Below, piece after piece: positions 17,619-26,071 of a stretch of 43,699 bases of DNA. Origin of the DNA: Sphingobium sp. CECT 9361 (GTDB lineage: Bacteria; Pseudomonadota; Alphaproteobacteria; Sphingomonadales; Sphingomonadaceae). Below the pieces are notes generated by a model. It made no database searches. It worked only from the letters and a program-made list of their open reading frames with translations, and had not been told where the DNA came from. The DNA is taken from NCBI RefSeq assembly GCF_918741285.1, contig NZ_CAKKNC010000026.1, positions 1 through 43,699 of the forward strand, written 5' to 3'. The stretch's first letter is position 1, and each line of letters starts with the position of its first letter. The translations under genes were made by a program, and so were the position numbers.

Positions 17619-18142
17619 GCCTGCCGCCGCCTGAATTTTCGCGTGTCATCCGCCTCGATCAGGCTGTCAGCAACGCGGCGGGCGCACATATCGTCGCCAC
17701 GCCGCAGGAATGCGCCGCGCTGGCAAAGCGATTCGGCTTTGCCTCGGTGGACCGGCTGGATGCGGACTATACGCTGGCCGACGAGCATGGCAGCCCGATC
17801 GCGCGCGGCGTGCTGCGGTCCGCCCTGTCGCAATTCTGCGTGGCGACCGCTGAGCCAGTGGCGGAAAAGATCAACACGCCCTTCGTCATCCGCTTCGAAC
17901 GCGAAGGCGAAGTGCCGCAAGACGAAGAGTTCGAGCTGAGCGCCGACGAATGCGACACGCATTTCTATGACGGTACCACCATAGATATCGGCGAAGCCGT
18001 GGCGCAGACGCTGGCGCTATCGGTCGAACCTTATCCCCGCGCGCCCGATGCCGACGAATGGCTGCGCAAGCGCGGCGTGCTGACCGAGGATCAGGCCGGA
18101 CCGTTCGCTGCGCTGGCGGCCCTCAAGGCAAAGAAAGACTGA
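17615..18142 (+). CDS. YceD-family DUF177 protein
   Basis: A 175-residue protein of the DUF177/YceD family, linked in many bacteria to ribosomal RNA metabolism and found beside rpmF, plsX and fabH. The ATG at 17615 forms an ATGA overlap with the previous stop. A longer frame from 17558 is rejected for that reason. Recognisable parts are ALAKRFGFASVDRLDADYTL, an acidic stretch EREGEVPQDEEFELS and TTIDIGEAVAQTLALSVEPYPR, with the usual C-terminal PFAALAALK. Its last 52 bases overlap the convergent acyltransferase gene. The expected plsX/fabH genes do not follow. Confidence 0.88.
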   Translation: MSLPPPEFSRVIRLDQAVSNAAGAHIVATPQECAALAKRFGFASVDRLDADYTLADEHGSPIARGVLRSALSQFCVATAEPVAEKINTPFVIRFEREGEVPQDEEFELSADECDTHFYDGTTIDIGEAVAQTLALSVEPYPRAPDADEWLRKRGVLTEDQAGPFAALAALKAKKD

Positions 18143-19194
18143 AGCCGCCGCAATATCCATCGCTCGACAGTCCAGTGCAGCGCGACGGCCACTGCCACGG
18201 CGACAATGGCGGACAGAACGAACGCCATCTCCGGCGACAGCGCAGGCAGGCGATTAAGCACGCGCATGACGACCGACAATAAAGGCTGGTGGATCAGGTA
18301 AATGAGGTAGGACGCCCCGCCCAGCAGCTTCCACAATGCCGGGAACGGCAAAGTCCAATGCTCCTCCGCTTTCGCAAGTCCGTAGATCAGCACAGCCGAT
18401 GCGACGAGATAGCCCACGTCGCCCAGCGCGCCCAGCACCGACACCGAATGGTCGGTGTGATGGCCCAAAATCCACTCCATCATGCCAAGCCCAAAGAGCA
18501 ATCCCCCGCCCAGCAAGACCCATAGCCACGGCGGCGCGACCGAGGGTCGCGCCAGCATCGCAGCGGTCATTATCCCCAGCCCGAAACCCAGGTTGAGCGA
18601 ACTCGCCACCACCGACCATGCGCCCAGCCCGTTCTGATCGGGCGGCCAGACCAACCCCAGCGCAAAGCTGACCACGATCCACAAAAGCAGGGCCGCAAAC
18701 GCCCGCCGCCCCAGCCAGATTGCCAGCGCGAACAGCGCGTAAAACATGATCTCATGCCGCAACGTCCACGATATCGACAGGATCGCATCGCCATGCGGCA
18801 ACAGCAGCAGATCGCTGACGACGCCCGCCGGAGACAGTGCCCGCTCACCCCCCAGCCCCGGCGCCACCAGAAAAGCCGCAAGCATGGCAAAGGAAATCAT
18901 CCAGAACATCGGATAGATGCGGATGAACCGGCGAATGGCAAAGCGCCCCAGCGCACCCGGATGGCCGATGTCCCGCCGATGCACATGGAAAATGATGAAG
19001 CCGCTCAATACGAAGAAATAAGGGACGCCGACATGGCCGGGGCGGAAGATATCGTCGAACACCACGACACCCCGGAAATTGGCGACGATGCTGGTCAGGT
19101 GATACAACAGCACCGCCAACGCCGCGAAAAAGCGCCCCGCCTCCAGCGTCAGCAGCTTGCCGCCCGTCCCTTTCGCCGACGCTTCGATATTCAC
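18091..19194 (-). CDS. Acyltransferase-3 family membrane protein (OafA/YrhL-like)
   Basis: A 367-residue inner-membrane protein with about ten helices. These enzymes transfer acyl groups such as acetyl to extracellular sugars or lipids. The family opening is TLEAGRFFAALAVLLYHLTS with its conserved His, then GHVGVPYFFVLSGFIIFHVH and FAIRRFIRIYPMFWM. GTG 19194 is chosen because GGGAG lies properly upstream; a TTG at 19230 is the alternative. Position beside glycosyltransferases and a flippase suggests O-acylation of the exported polysaccharide. The 3' end overlaps DUF177 by 52 bases. Confidence 0.87.
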   Translation of the reverse strand: MNIEASAKGTGGKLLTLEAGRFFAALAVLLYHLTSIVANFRGVVVFDDIFRPGHVGVPYFFVLSGFIIFHVHRRDIGHPGALGRFAIRRFIRIYPMFWMISFAMLAAFLVAPGLGGERALSPAGVVSDLLLLPHGDAILSISWTLRHEIMFYALFALAIWLGRRAFAALLLWIVVSFALGLVWPPDQNGLGAWSVVASSLNLGFGLGIMTAAMLARPSVAPPWLWVLLGGGLLFGLGMMEWILGHHTDHSVSVLGALGDVGYLVASAVLIYGLAKAEEHWTLPFPALWKLLGGASYLIYLIHQPLLSVVMRVLNRLPALSPEMAFVLSAIVAVAVAVALHWTVERWILRRLQSFFALRAASAANGPA

Positions 19195-19287
19195 CCCATG
19201 CGTCTCCCGCCCCGGTTCTGGTAAACGCAACTGACACAGGCGCTTATTTTAGTCTATCGGCATGACGCAAGGAAGTGGAGCAAGACT

Positions 19288-20343
19288 ATGGTGCCGCCCG
19301 ATGGGCCAACGACCGCCGCCACGGCAGGGCAGCCCGCCTTGGCGGAACCGCGCGTAGCGGTCGTCATCCTCAACTGGTGCCGCCCAGTCGAAACCATGGC
19401 CTGCCTGCGCAGCGTCATGCGCCTTGACCATGGCAATATCGACGTAGTGGTGTGCGACAATGCGTCGGGCGACGGATCGCTGGAAAGCATTCTGGCCGAC
19501 GCGGCGGAAGCCCTGCCCGGCATCAATGCGGCGCGGCAGGCACGCGGCTTTGCACCCTTCGCGCTTCAGCAGACGCCCTCATACGAGAATGCCGCGTCAG
19601 GCCAGCGGCTCACCATCGTCCCTACGGGCCGCAACGGCGGCTATGCGTTCGGCAACAATGTCGGCATCCGCATTGCCCTGCAAGACCCGCGCATCGAACA
19701 TGTCTGGGTCCTCAACAACGATACGCAAGTCGATCCCGCGTCGCTGTCGCATCTGGTCACACTGATGACGCAGCGCCCGGATGTCGGCATCTGCGGCGCG
19801 AAGGTGCTCTATGCGTCTGAAAACAGCAGGGTGCAGACGCTGGGCGGCGGACATTTCATGCCTTGGCGCGGGCGCAGTATCCAGATCGGCGAAGGGCTGG
19901 CGGCAGATGCACCGGTCGATGCTGCCAATGTGGAAGCACAACTGAGCTATGTAAACGGTGCCGCCGCCTTCGTCCGTCGCGCAGTGATCGATAAGGTCGG
20001 CTACATGAACGAAGGCTATTTCCTCTATTGGGAGGAAATCGACTGGGCCATGCGGATGCGGACGCACGGCCAATATCGCCTCGGTTTCTGTCCAGACGCC
20101 CGCGTCTATCATCAGGTCGGCAGTTCCACCGGATCGAGCGACCATGACATCCCATCGCTCGGATCGACATATTGGATGACGCGCAGCAAGTTCCGTTTTC
20201 TGCACCTGCATCGTCCACTAACGTTGCTGACTGCCTATCCGTTGCTTTTCAGAACCGTGCTGAGGGAAATGCGCGCCGGTCGCGGTCCGCGTGGCCGGAT
20301 CATGCTACGCGCCGCCTTCGGCCTTTCGATGCCGTCCAACTAA
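19288..20343 (+). CDS. Glycosyltransferase family 2 (rhamnosyltransferase-like)
   Basis: A 351-residue soluble GT-A fold enzyme likely acting at the inner face of the membrane to add a sugar to a lipid-linked repeat unit. Key parts: VAVVILNWCRPVETMACLRS at the start of the fold, VVVCDNASGDGS, GRNGGYAFGNNVGIR, VLNNDTQVDP carrying the metal-binding acidic residues, and YWEEIDWAMRMR near the catalytic base. These fit the rhamnosyltransferase-like branch. GGAG lies before ATG 19288. It is followed 32 bases later by the flippase gene, suggesting one transcript. Confidence 0.88.
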   Translation: MVPPDGPTTAATAGQPALAEPRVAVVILNWCRPVETMACLRSVMRLDHGNIDVVVCDNASGDGSLESILADAAEALPGINAARQARGFAPFALQQTPSYENAASGQRLTIVPTGRNGGYAFGNNVGIRIALQDPRIEHVWVLNNDTQVDPASLSHLVTLMTQRPDVGICGAKVLYASENSRVQTLGGGHFMPWRGRSIQIGEGLAADAPVDAANVEAQLSYVNGAAAFVRRAVIDKVGYMNEGYFLYWEEIDWAMRMRTHGQYRLGFCPDARVYHQVGSSTGSSDHDIPSLGSTYWMTRSKFRFLHLHRPLTLLTAYPLLFRTVLREMRAGRGPRGRIMLRAAFGLSMPSN

Positions 20344-20375
20344 CGTCCCTTTTTCCGTCAACGCTGCCGAGGTTT

Positions 20376-21812
20376 ATGTCGATCAAGAAATCGCTGATGT
20401 GGATGGGGGGCGCGCAGATCCTGTCGCTGGTCCTGCAATTCGCTTCGACCATCGTCCTCGCGCGCTATCTCTCGCTGCACGATGCGGGCATCTATGCCGT
20501 CGCGCTGGCGCTGGTGGCGGTGCTGGCGCTGGTCCAGCATCTGGGACTGCAGGCGCTGATCGTGCGCGAGGAAGTGCTGACCCCCGAAATCTCGACGACG
20601 GCGTTCACCATCAACGCGCTCATATCGCTGGCGCTTGCCGGGGTCATCGGCGCCATCGCGACTTTCGGCGGTGCGTATCTGGGCGATCCGGGGGTGCAGC
20701 GGGCCTTGTCCGTGCTAGCCATCACGCCGCTGTTTCAGATTTTCATCTTCCTGCCAGCCGCCACGCTGGAACGGCATGGCCAGTTCAAGGAAATCGCGCT
20801 GGTCGGCACGGCGGCCACCGTCTGCGGCACCATCGCCACCATCGTCTTCGTGCTGCTCGGCTACAGCTATATGAGCGTCCCTTATGCGCAATGGGTGAAC
20901 GGCGGCGTCAATGCCGTGCTGATGACCATCGTGGGCTTTCACCATGTCAGCTTCCGCATCGGCTTTCGCGCGTGGCGGCGGATCGGCGATTTCGGGCTGC
21001 AGATGCTGGCCGTCTCCGGGATCAATTCGCTGTCGACCCGATTGTCCGACATCATATTGGCCCGCACTTTGGGGCTGTCGGCGCTGGGTCTCTACAGCCG
21101 CGCAAGTAGCCTCAACGGCATGATCTGGACCAACGTGCATCTGCTCATCGGCCGCGTGATGCTGGTGGATTACGCCGTTCTCTACCGCAGCGGCACGTCG
21201 CTGCGCAGCCGCTATCTGCAGACGGTGGAGATCGTGACCGCGCTGTTGTGGCCGCTGTTCATCGGCTTTGCCGTCATCGCCAAGCCGTTCATCTTCACGG
21301 TGTACGGCGAACGCTGGGTCGGCGCAGCGGTGCCGCTGGCGCTTATCATGCTCGGCTCGGCGATACAGGTTGCGATCACCATGACGTGGGAGCTGTTCGC
21401 CGCGACCGGCCAGTTGCGCACCCAGACGCGCATTGAGTTCATCCGCAGCGGCGTGGCGCTGGGCGCGTTCGCAATAGGCTGCATGATCAGCATAGAGGCA
21501 GCAGCAGCGGCGCGGGTGATCGACGCGATCTTCGCGCTCATCCTCTATCGCCCGCATCTCAACCGCATGACCGATACGCAGCTTGCCGACTTTCACGGCA
21601 TTTATGGGCGCAGCTTGCTGCTGACGCTGCTCGCCTGCGGCCCTGCGGGCGCGCTGAGCATCGCTTATGGCTTTGCCGCCGACATACCGCCTTTATATCT
21701 TGGCGCGGCCATCGCTGTCGGCATCGGCTTATGGGGTGGCGGTCTTCTGGTGTTGCGACACCCGATGCTCACCGAACTGCGCAGACGGCCCAAGACACCT
21801 GCCGCGTCCTGA
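20376..21812 (+). CDS. Oligosaccharide flippase (Wzx-like), second copy
   Basis: A 478-residue polytopic membrane protein of the MOP flippase superfamily. The N-terminus KKSLMWMGGAQILSLVLQFA, followed by LARYLSLHDAGIYAVALALV, is typical. Other parts such as TLGLSALGLYSRASSLNGMIW correspond to the segment also seen in the flippase at 392. The start is set at ATG 20376, which has GAGG upstream. The frame is open to 20172 but that part overlaps the GT2 gene in another frame. Probably exports the repeat unit made by the adjacent transferases. Confidence 0.88.
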   Translation: MSIKKSLMWMGGAQILSLVLQFASTIVLARYLSLHDAGIYAVALALVAVLALVQHLGLQALIVREEVLTPEISTTAFTINALISLALAGVIGAIATFGGAYLGDPGVQRALSVLAITPLFQIFIFLPAATLERHGQFKEIALVGTAATVCGTIATIVFVLLGYSYMSVPYAQWVNGGVNAVLMTIVGFHHVSFRIGFRAWRRIGDFGLQMLAVSGINSLSTRLSDIILARTLGLSALGLYSRASSLNGMIWTNVHLLIGRVMLVDYAVLYRSGTSLRSRYLQTVEIVTALLWPLFIGFAVIAKPFIFTVYGERWVGAAVPLALIMLGSAIQVAITMTWELFAATGQLRTQTRIEFIRSGVALGAFAIGCMISIEAAAAARVIDAIFALILYRPHLNRMTDTQLADFHGIYGRSLLLTLLACGPAGALSIAYGFAADIPPLYLGAAIAVGIGLWGGGLLVLRHPMLTELRRRPKTPAAS

Positions 21813-21851
21813 CGGGCATAGGGGCCGTGCCGCAATGACGAGGAGGCAAGC

Positions 21852-23231
21852 CTATGTCTTCGGCCTCTGATCTCGGTCGCTATCTGTATCTGTATCTGGA
21901 TCGGTCATGGTCAGTGGGGTGTAGTGATCCGCGCCATAAATGCGGCGATGCCGGATGCTGACAACCGCCATCACGCGCTGCATTACTGTTCCCTGATCGG
22001 TGGAGACAGCTTCGAACCATAATTTCTCGAACTGGAATACCCGGAACAGCGGCCCGTCTCTCAGCCGCGCCACGATCAGCATCATCAGGAACACCGCATT
22101 GGGCTCCAGCAACAGCGACGGGCTGATGACACCGAACGCCGCGCAGGTGAACGCCGTCAACTGCACCCCTCGGAATCCCGACCCGTCATGCCGCCCAAGC
22201 GACGGGACCATGCACAGATAGGTTGCCGCGATGAACACCAGCAGGCCGGGAATGCCGAACAGGATCAGCGGGCCCAATATCCCCAGATCGGAGGGATAGA
22301 GCGGCAGATACTCGCGGGTTTTGAAGAATATCTGCTGCGCATCGAAATTATTGGCGATGCCGACCCCCAGAAACCAGTGGTCCTTGATGACTCGCATCGC
22401 CACTTCATATTCGAGCGACCGGGCAAAGCCCGAACCGTCCGACGACATCTGCGCAAACGGGTTCCAGCCGGGGACGAGCAGACCCAGCATCACCAATCCG
22501 CAAATAATCATGACGATGGAAAACAGCAGCACGCGGGTCGCCATGCCGAACAGCCTGATCGACGACAGGCCCAGCACCAGCATGAATATGACGCCGTATG
22601 TGCGCGATCCGCTCAGCACGAGAGCATAAAAGGCGACGACGAAGATGATCGCGCGTACCACGATTGGTATCGACTTGTTCGTGACGCTGTAGAACGCGAC
22701 GAAAGCCGCGAACACCGTGGCCAGGTACAGCCGCGCGCCACGAGCGAAATCCCCGTCCTTGATCGCCCGGTTATCGCCAAGCGATCCACTCAGGATGCGG
22801 TCATAACCCACAACATAGGTAAATATATAGATCACGCATATCCAGAACAGGATCTTCGCAATCGTGTTGATCGAGACACCACTTTTATACAGCGGTAGAA
22901 AACTTAGGAACGGTAGATAGAATAAAAGAGAATTAAAGTTATAGGACTCATCCGCCATTACGCAAAATCGGACATGTTCCACTATCAGGAATATCAGTAT
23001 TATTATCGCTGAACCCACAACCGATGGGCGAATACGTGACAGCGGCAGTATCAGATAGAAGAGGAAAACCGCCGCCTGTATCCAATAGCCGACATAGGTT
23101 GCCGCAGGCCAGAACAGGTCGAATATCATCGCCGACTGAATGACGATGGCACTCAGCAACGCCGTGATCATGATGTTGTTGAACAGCGGCGACCGGCGCC
23201 ACCGATGCCTGCGTCTGATGATCACCAACAT
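21852..23231 (-). CDS. Wzy/O-antigen ligase-like polymerase
   Basis: A polytopic membrane protein of about 459 residues with roughly ten to eleven helices and one long periplasmic loop in the second half. It resembles Wzy polymerases and O-antigen ligases. The loop holds ARSLEYEVAMRVIKDHWFLG and VGIANNFDAQQ, a pattern also seen in the ligase/polymerase family (..H-GVG..N). SGSRTYGVIFMLVLGLSS lies before it. ATG 23231 gives a sensible N-terminus ahead of the first helix, but TTG 23327 is in frame and no strong ribosome-binding site decides. It is on the opposite strand to its neighbours. The C-terminal tail is acidic and repetitive (PDTDTDSDRD) from three TATCTG units at 21881-21898. Confidence 0.78.
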   Translation of the reverse strand: MLVIIRRRHRWRRSPLFNNIMITALLSAIVIQSAMIFDLFWPAATYVGYWIQAAVFLFYLILPLSRIRPSVVGSAIIILIFLIVEHVRFCVMADESYNFNSLLFYLPFLSFLPLYKSGVSINTIAKILFWICVIYIFTYVVGYDRILSGSLGDNRAIKDGDFARGARLYLATVFAAFVAFYSVTNKSIPIVVRAIIFVVAFYALVLSGSRTYGVIFMLVLGLSSIRLFGMATRVLLFSIVMIICGLVMLGLLVPGWNPFAQMSSDGSGFARSLEYEVAMRVIKDHWFLGVGIANNFDAQQIFFKTREYLPLYPSDLGILGPLILFGIPGLLVFIAATYLCMVPSLGRHDGSGFRGVQLTAFTCAAFGVISPSLLLEPNAVFLMMLIVARLRDGPLFRVFQFEKLWFEAVSTDQGTVMQRVMAVVSIRHRRIYGADHYTPLTMTDPDTDTDSDRDQRPKT

Positions 23232-23327
23232 TGCGCGGTCTTCATCATGGAGCGCAAGCAGGGCAGGATCGAAACTCCCCGCCAAGGCGGTCTGATAAAT
23301 GGTCTGGCGGCCATCTCTTCTGTGCAA

Positions 23328-23590
23328 AGGGCCACCGATATCTCGGCGTCATATGCGCGACTTAGCAGCAATCGCCCAATGCACAAATGGCTGGCGTCAA
23401 AATGCGGTAAACTGATCGCCGAATATTTTCACGTGTCGACTTATTTGCTCCGGCTGGCGCACCCCACCAAAGCATAGCGCGCTTCGACCTGTCCAAAGTG
23501 GAGATACTGTCGTACCCTGCGCCAACGAACGCGGCATATGCCGAAATCACTTTTTACGTATCGACTTATTTACGCCCGCCCTATGATGAC
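23328..23590. promoter_or_regulatory. Divergent intergenic region with a long direct repeat
   Basis: The gap between the polymerase and NodB-fold genes contains two copies of an about 27-base direct repeat sharing the core TCGACTTATTT. They lie at about 23424-23450 and 23550-23576 (22 of 27 positions the same by eye). The copies are 126 bases apart. This looks like a pair of binding sites for a regulator of both genes. No convincing promoter hexamers were fixed. Confidence 0.45.
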
Positions 23591-25006
23591 ATGGACCATG
23601 AAATGCGAAAAAAGCAGGTGCGCAAAGTGGCGCTGATCGGTCTGGCCGCCGCTGCGGGCATCGCGCTGCTGTCCCTCGGTCTGGCAACGACACCCATCGA
23701 TTTTTCGACGGCGCCGCCTGAAGAGGCCAGCGACATCATCGGCGATGGGGCAGCGCCGCCGTCCGATCTTGCACCGGTCGCGATCCCACGCCCCCAGCCG
23801 CTTGGCACCTTCGCGTCCCGCTCTGCCCTGCTGGCGCCCGACGCTGCAGTGACCGATGTGTCCGGGAAAGCAGGCAAGCGATCAGCGGTGCGGCTCACGA
23901 CACGAGGGGCAACGGTTTACACCATTGCGCCAAAGGAGGCTCTGGCCACCCCCGTCGATATACGCCGCGGTTTCGTCATCCTGCCGTTCCGGCCAATCTC
24001 ATATGTCGAACATGCGCTGCGCTGGTCGCTGCAGTTCCACTCCGCAGGCACGCCCGCTTCGCCGACCGGCAATTATCACGAGATGGACGCGGCGCGGGAC
24101 GGGCCAAGCGCGCTACGCAGCGTGCTGACATCACAGGCGAAGAACGCCGCGCCCGGTCGCTGGCAGAATTTCGGCGTCAGCGCGAACGATCTCTACAAGG
24201 TCGGCACCGGCGCGGATCTGGCGCATATCAGCTTCGTCCGCCTGATCGTGCGTGGCGGCGCGGAGCCAATGGTCATCGAACTTGGCAACCCCTATTTCCA
24301 GCCCTCGGCGCTCGACAAGGCCAAGGCGATGATCAGTTTCGACGACGGCTATGCCAGCGTCGTAACCAATGCCATGCCGCTGTTCGAAGCCAAGGGGTTT
24401 CGCGGCATGTACAATCTGGGCGCGCTGCAGAATACGCTGGGCACGCCCGGCCATCTCGACCTTTCGCAACTGAAGCAGCTGCGCAAGGCCGGATGGCAAT
24501 GGATGCAGCAAGCCTACTCCACTGAAGAAATCGCGCCCTATGTCTTGATGACGCCCGCGCAACGCGACGCCGACATGCGCAAGCAGGTGCAATTTGCGAA
24601 GGACAACGATCTGGGCGATCCCGGCTTCGGTTCCTATTTCAGCCAGGTCAATCAGGCGCAACTGGATGTATTCCCGATGTTCGCGCGCAACCAGCGCGCA
24701 ACCCGTGCCTACTTCACGGCGCGCGGCGTCGATGCGCCGGACTATCCCATACTTTACGGCGAAAATTACCCGTTCATCGACCCGTATCTGGTCAAATCGC
24801 TCGCGGGCGATGTCCCCACCGCCAACTTTGCGCGGCTGACGCAACATGCCGAACAGGCCATCGCGACGAACGGTGTCGCGATATACACATTCCACAATAC
24901 GCTCGATAACTTGCCTGCGCTGCTCGACTGGCTCGATCAGAACCGCGACCGGATCGACGTTGTGACCGAAGCCGATTTGAACGCGGCAAGTAGAAAGCCC
25001 AAGTAG
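23591..25006 (+). CDS. NodB-fold polysaccharide deacetylase-like protein, HxxxH motif not seen
   Basis: A 471-residue membrane-anchored or exported protein. One N-terminal helix (LIGLAAAAGIALLSLGLA) is followed by a Pro/Ala-rich linker, a beta-rich middle domain and a C-terminal NodB-like fold. The nucleophile/metal motif ISFDDGY is present near residue 250 and a late His is seen in IYTFHNTLDNLPALLDWL. Where the family normally has the HxxxH metal pair there is GWQWMQQAYSTEE, so that pair is missing. It may be inactive, altered, or the register may differ. ATG 23591 is preferred to the open frame from 23498, which translates the direct repeat. Next to polymerase and transferases, a role in modifying exported polysaccharide is inferred. 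Confidence 0.72.
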   Translation: MDHEMRKKQVRKVALIGLAAAAGIALLSLGLATTPIDFSTAPPEEASDIIGDGAAPPSDLAPVAIPRPQPLGTFASRSALLAPDAAVTDVSGKAGKRSAVRLTTRGATVYTIAPKEALATPVDIRRGFVILPFRPISYVEHALRWSLQFHSAGTPASPTGNYHEMDAARDGPSALRSVLTSQAKNAAPGRWQNFGVSANDLYKVGTGADLAHISFVRLIVRGGAEPMVIELGNPYFQPSALDKAKAMISFDDGYASVVTNAMPLFEAKGFRGMYNLGALQNTLGTPGHLDLSQLKQLRKAGWQWMQQAYSTEEIAPYVLMTPAQRDADMRKQVQFAKDNDLGDPGFGSYFSQVNQAQLDVFPMFARNQRATRAYFTARGVDAPDYPILYGENYPFIDPYLVKSLAGDVPTANFARLTQHAEQAIATNGVAIYTFHNTLDNLPALLDWLDQNRDRIDVVTEADLNAASRKPK

Positions 25007-25011
25007 CTACG

Positions 25012-25037
25012 CTGCCCTTCATTCGAGGACAGGGCAG
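25012..25037 (+). terminator. Weak hairpin after the NodB-fold gene
   Basis: CTGCCCT (25012-25018) pairs with AGGGCAG (25031-25037) across a 12-base loop just beyond the stop at 25006. There is no T-run, so it is at best a weak terminator. Confidence 0.35.
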
Positions 25038-25096
25038 GTAATATCCATGACACGAACTGCATGATAAGATGTAACCACTAACGACGGAGCATGATC

Positions 25097-25933
25097 ATGG
25101 CATATGTCACCACCACCGACGGCGTAGAAATTTTCTTCAAAGACTGGGGGCCAAAAGATGCCCAGCCAGTCATGTTCCATCATGGCTGGCCCTTGTCATC
25201 CGACGACTGGGACGCGCAGATGCTGTTCTTTCTGGCGAACGGCCACCGCGTCGTGGCGCATGATCGCCGCGGTCATGGACGCTCGTCGCAGGTAGATACG
25301 GGCCATGATATGGATCATTACGCAGCAGATGCTGCGGCGGTCGTGGAGCATCTGGACCTGCGTAACACGGTGCACATCGGCCATTCGACAGGCGGTGGCG
25401 AAGTGGCGCGTTATGTGGCCAAGTTCGGAGAGCCACAGGGCCGCGTGGCCAAGGCTGTACTGGTCAGCGCTGTGCCGCCATTGATGGTGCAGACAGAGGC
25501 AAATCCCGGCGGCATCCCGATCGCCGTGTTCGATGGCTTTCGCAAAGCGCTTGCCGACAACCGTGCCGGCTTTTTCCTCGATGTCGCGTCCGGTCCGTTC
25601 TACGGATTCAACCGTCCGCACGAAACTCCATCGGAAGGCGTTATCCGCAATTGGTGGCGTCAGGGGATGATGGGGAGTGCGCTGGCGCATTATGAAGGCA
25701 TCAAGGCTTTTTCCGAAACCGATCAGACTGCAGACCTGAAGGCAATTACCGTCCCGACACTCGTAATGCAGGGCGATGACGACCAGATCGTTCCCTATGC
25801 CGAAGCGGCGCTGCGCCAGATCGAACTGCTCGCGAACGGCACGTTGAAAATTTACGAAGGCTTTTCGCACGGTATGTTGACCACGCAGGCCGACGTCATC
25901 AACCCGGACCTGCTGGCGTTCATCCGCGGCTAA
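25097..25933 (+). CDS. Alpha/beta hydrolase (chloroperoxidase/arylesterase-like)
   Basis: A 278-residue cytoplasmic hydrolase of the alpha/beta fold, closest in pattern to cofactor-free haloperoxidases and arylesterases. The opening MAYVTTTDGVEIFFKDWG and FHHGWPLSSDDWDAQM are characteristic. The nucleophile is Ser97 in GHSTGGGE, the acid Asp lies in GDDDQIVP and the His in GFSHGM. GGAG at 25086-25089 suits ATG 25097 better than the ATG six bases earlier. It stands apart from the glycan genes in function and may simply lie between two parts of the cluster. Natural substrate unknown. Confidence 0.88.
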   Translation: MAYVTTTDGVEIFFKDWGPKDAQPVMFHHGWPLSSDDWDAQMLFFLANGHRVVAHDRRGHGRSSQVDTGHDMDHYAADAAAVVEHLDLRNTVHIGHSTGGGEVARYVAKFGEPQGRVAKAVLVSAVPPLMVQTEANPGGIPIAVFDGFRKALADNRAGFFLDVASGPFYGFNRPHETPSEGVIRNWWRQGMMGSALAHYEGIKAFSETDQTADLKAITVPTLVMQGDDDQIVPYAEAALRQIELLANGTLKIYEGFSHGMLTTQADVINPDLLAFIRG

Positions 25934-25937
25934 ACAT

Positions 25938-25976
25938 GAACCAGGCAGCGGCCAACCCGCCGTCGCTGCCTGGTTC
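25938..25976 (+). terminator. Strong hairpin after the hydrolase gene
   Basis: A perfect 13-bp stem (GAACCAGGCAGCG at 25938-25950 with CGCTGCCTGGTTC at 25964-25976) lies just past the stop codon. No T-run follows, so it may act in transcript ending or as an mRNA 3' stabiliser. Confidence 0.6.
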
Positions 25977-26071
25977 AAGCATATCGCTCCGAGCGGTAAA
26001 TACGCGACCGTCACGAACCCGTCACTGAACTGGCATCAGGATGTTACATTCCGCGCCCATTGGCGATCGCC

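Noticed and set aside
20715..21596. 293-codon minus-strand frame inside the second flippase gene
   Set aside because: His/Arg/Asp-rich shadow; the plus strand encodes a clear polytopic flippase.
21881..21898. Three TATCTG units as a phase-variable repeat in the polymerase gene
   Set aside because: Three copies of a hexamer change only the acidic tail length and cannot shift the frame.
23498..23590. N-terminal extension of the NodB-fold gene
   Set aside because: This part covers one copy of the direct repeat, has no ribosome-binding site and precedes the natural membrane anchor.
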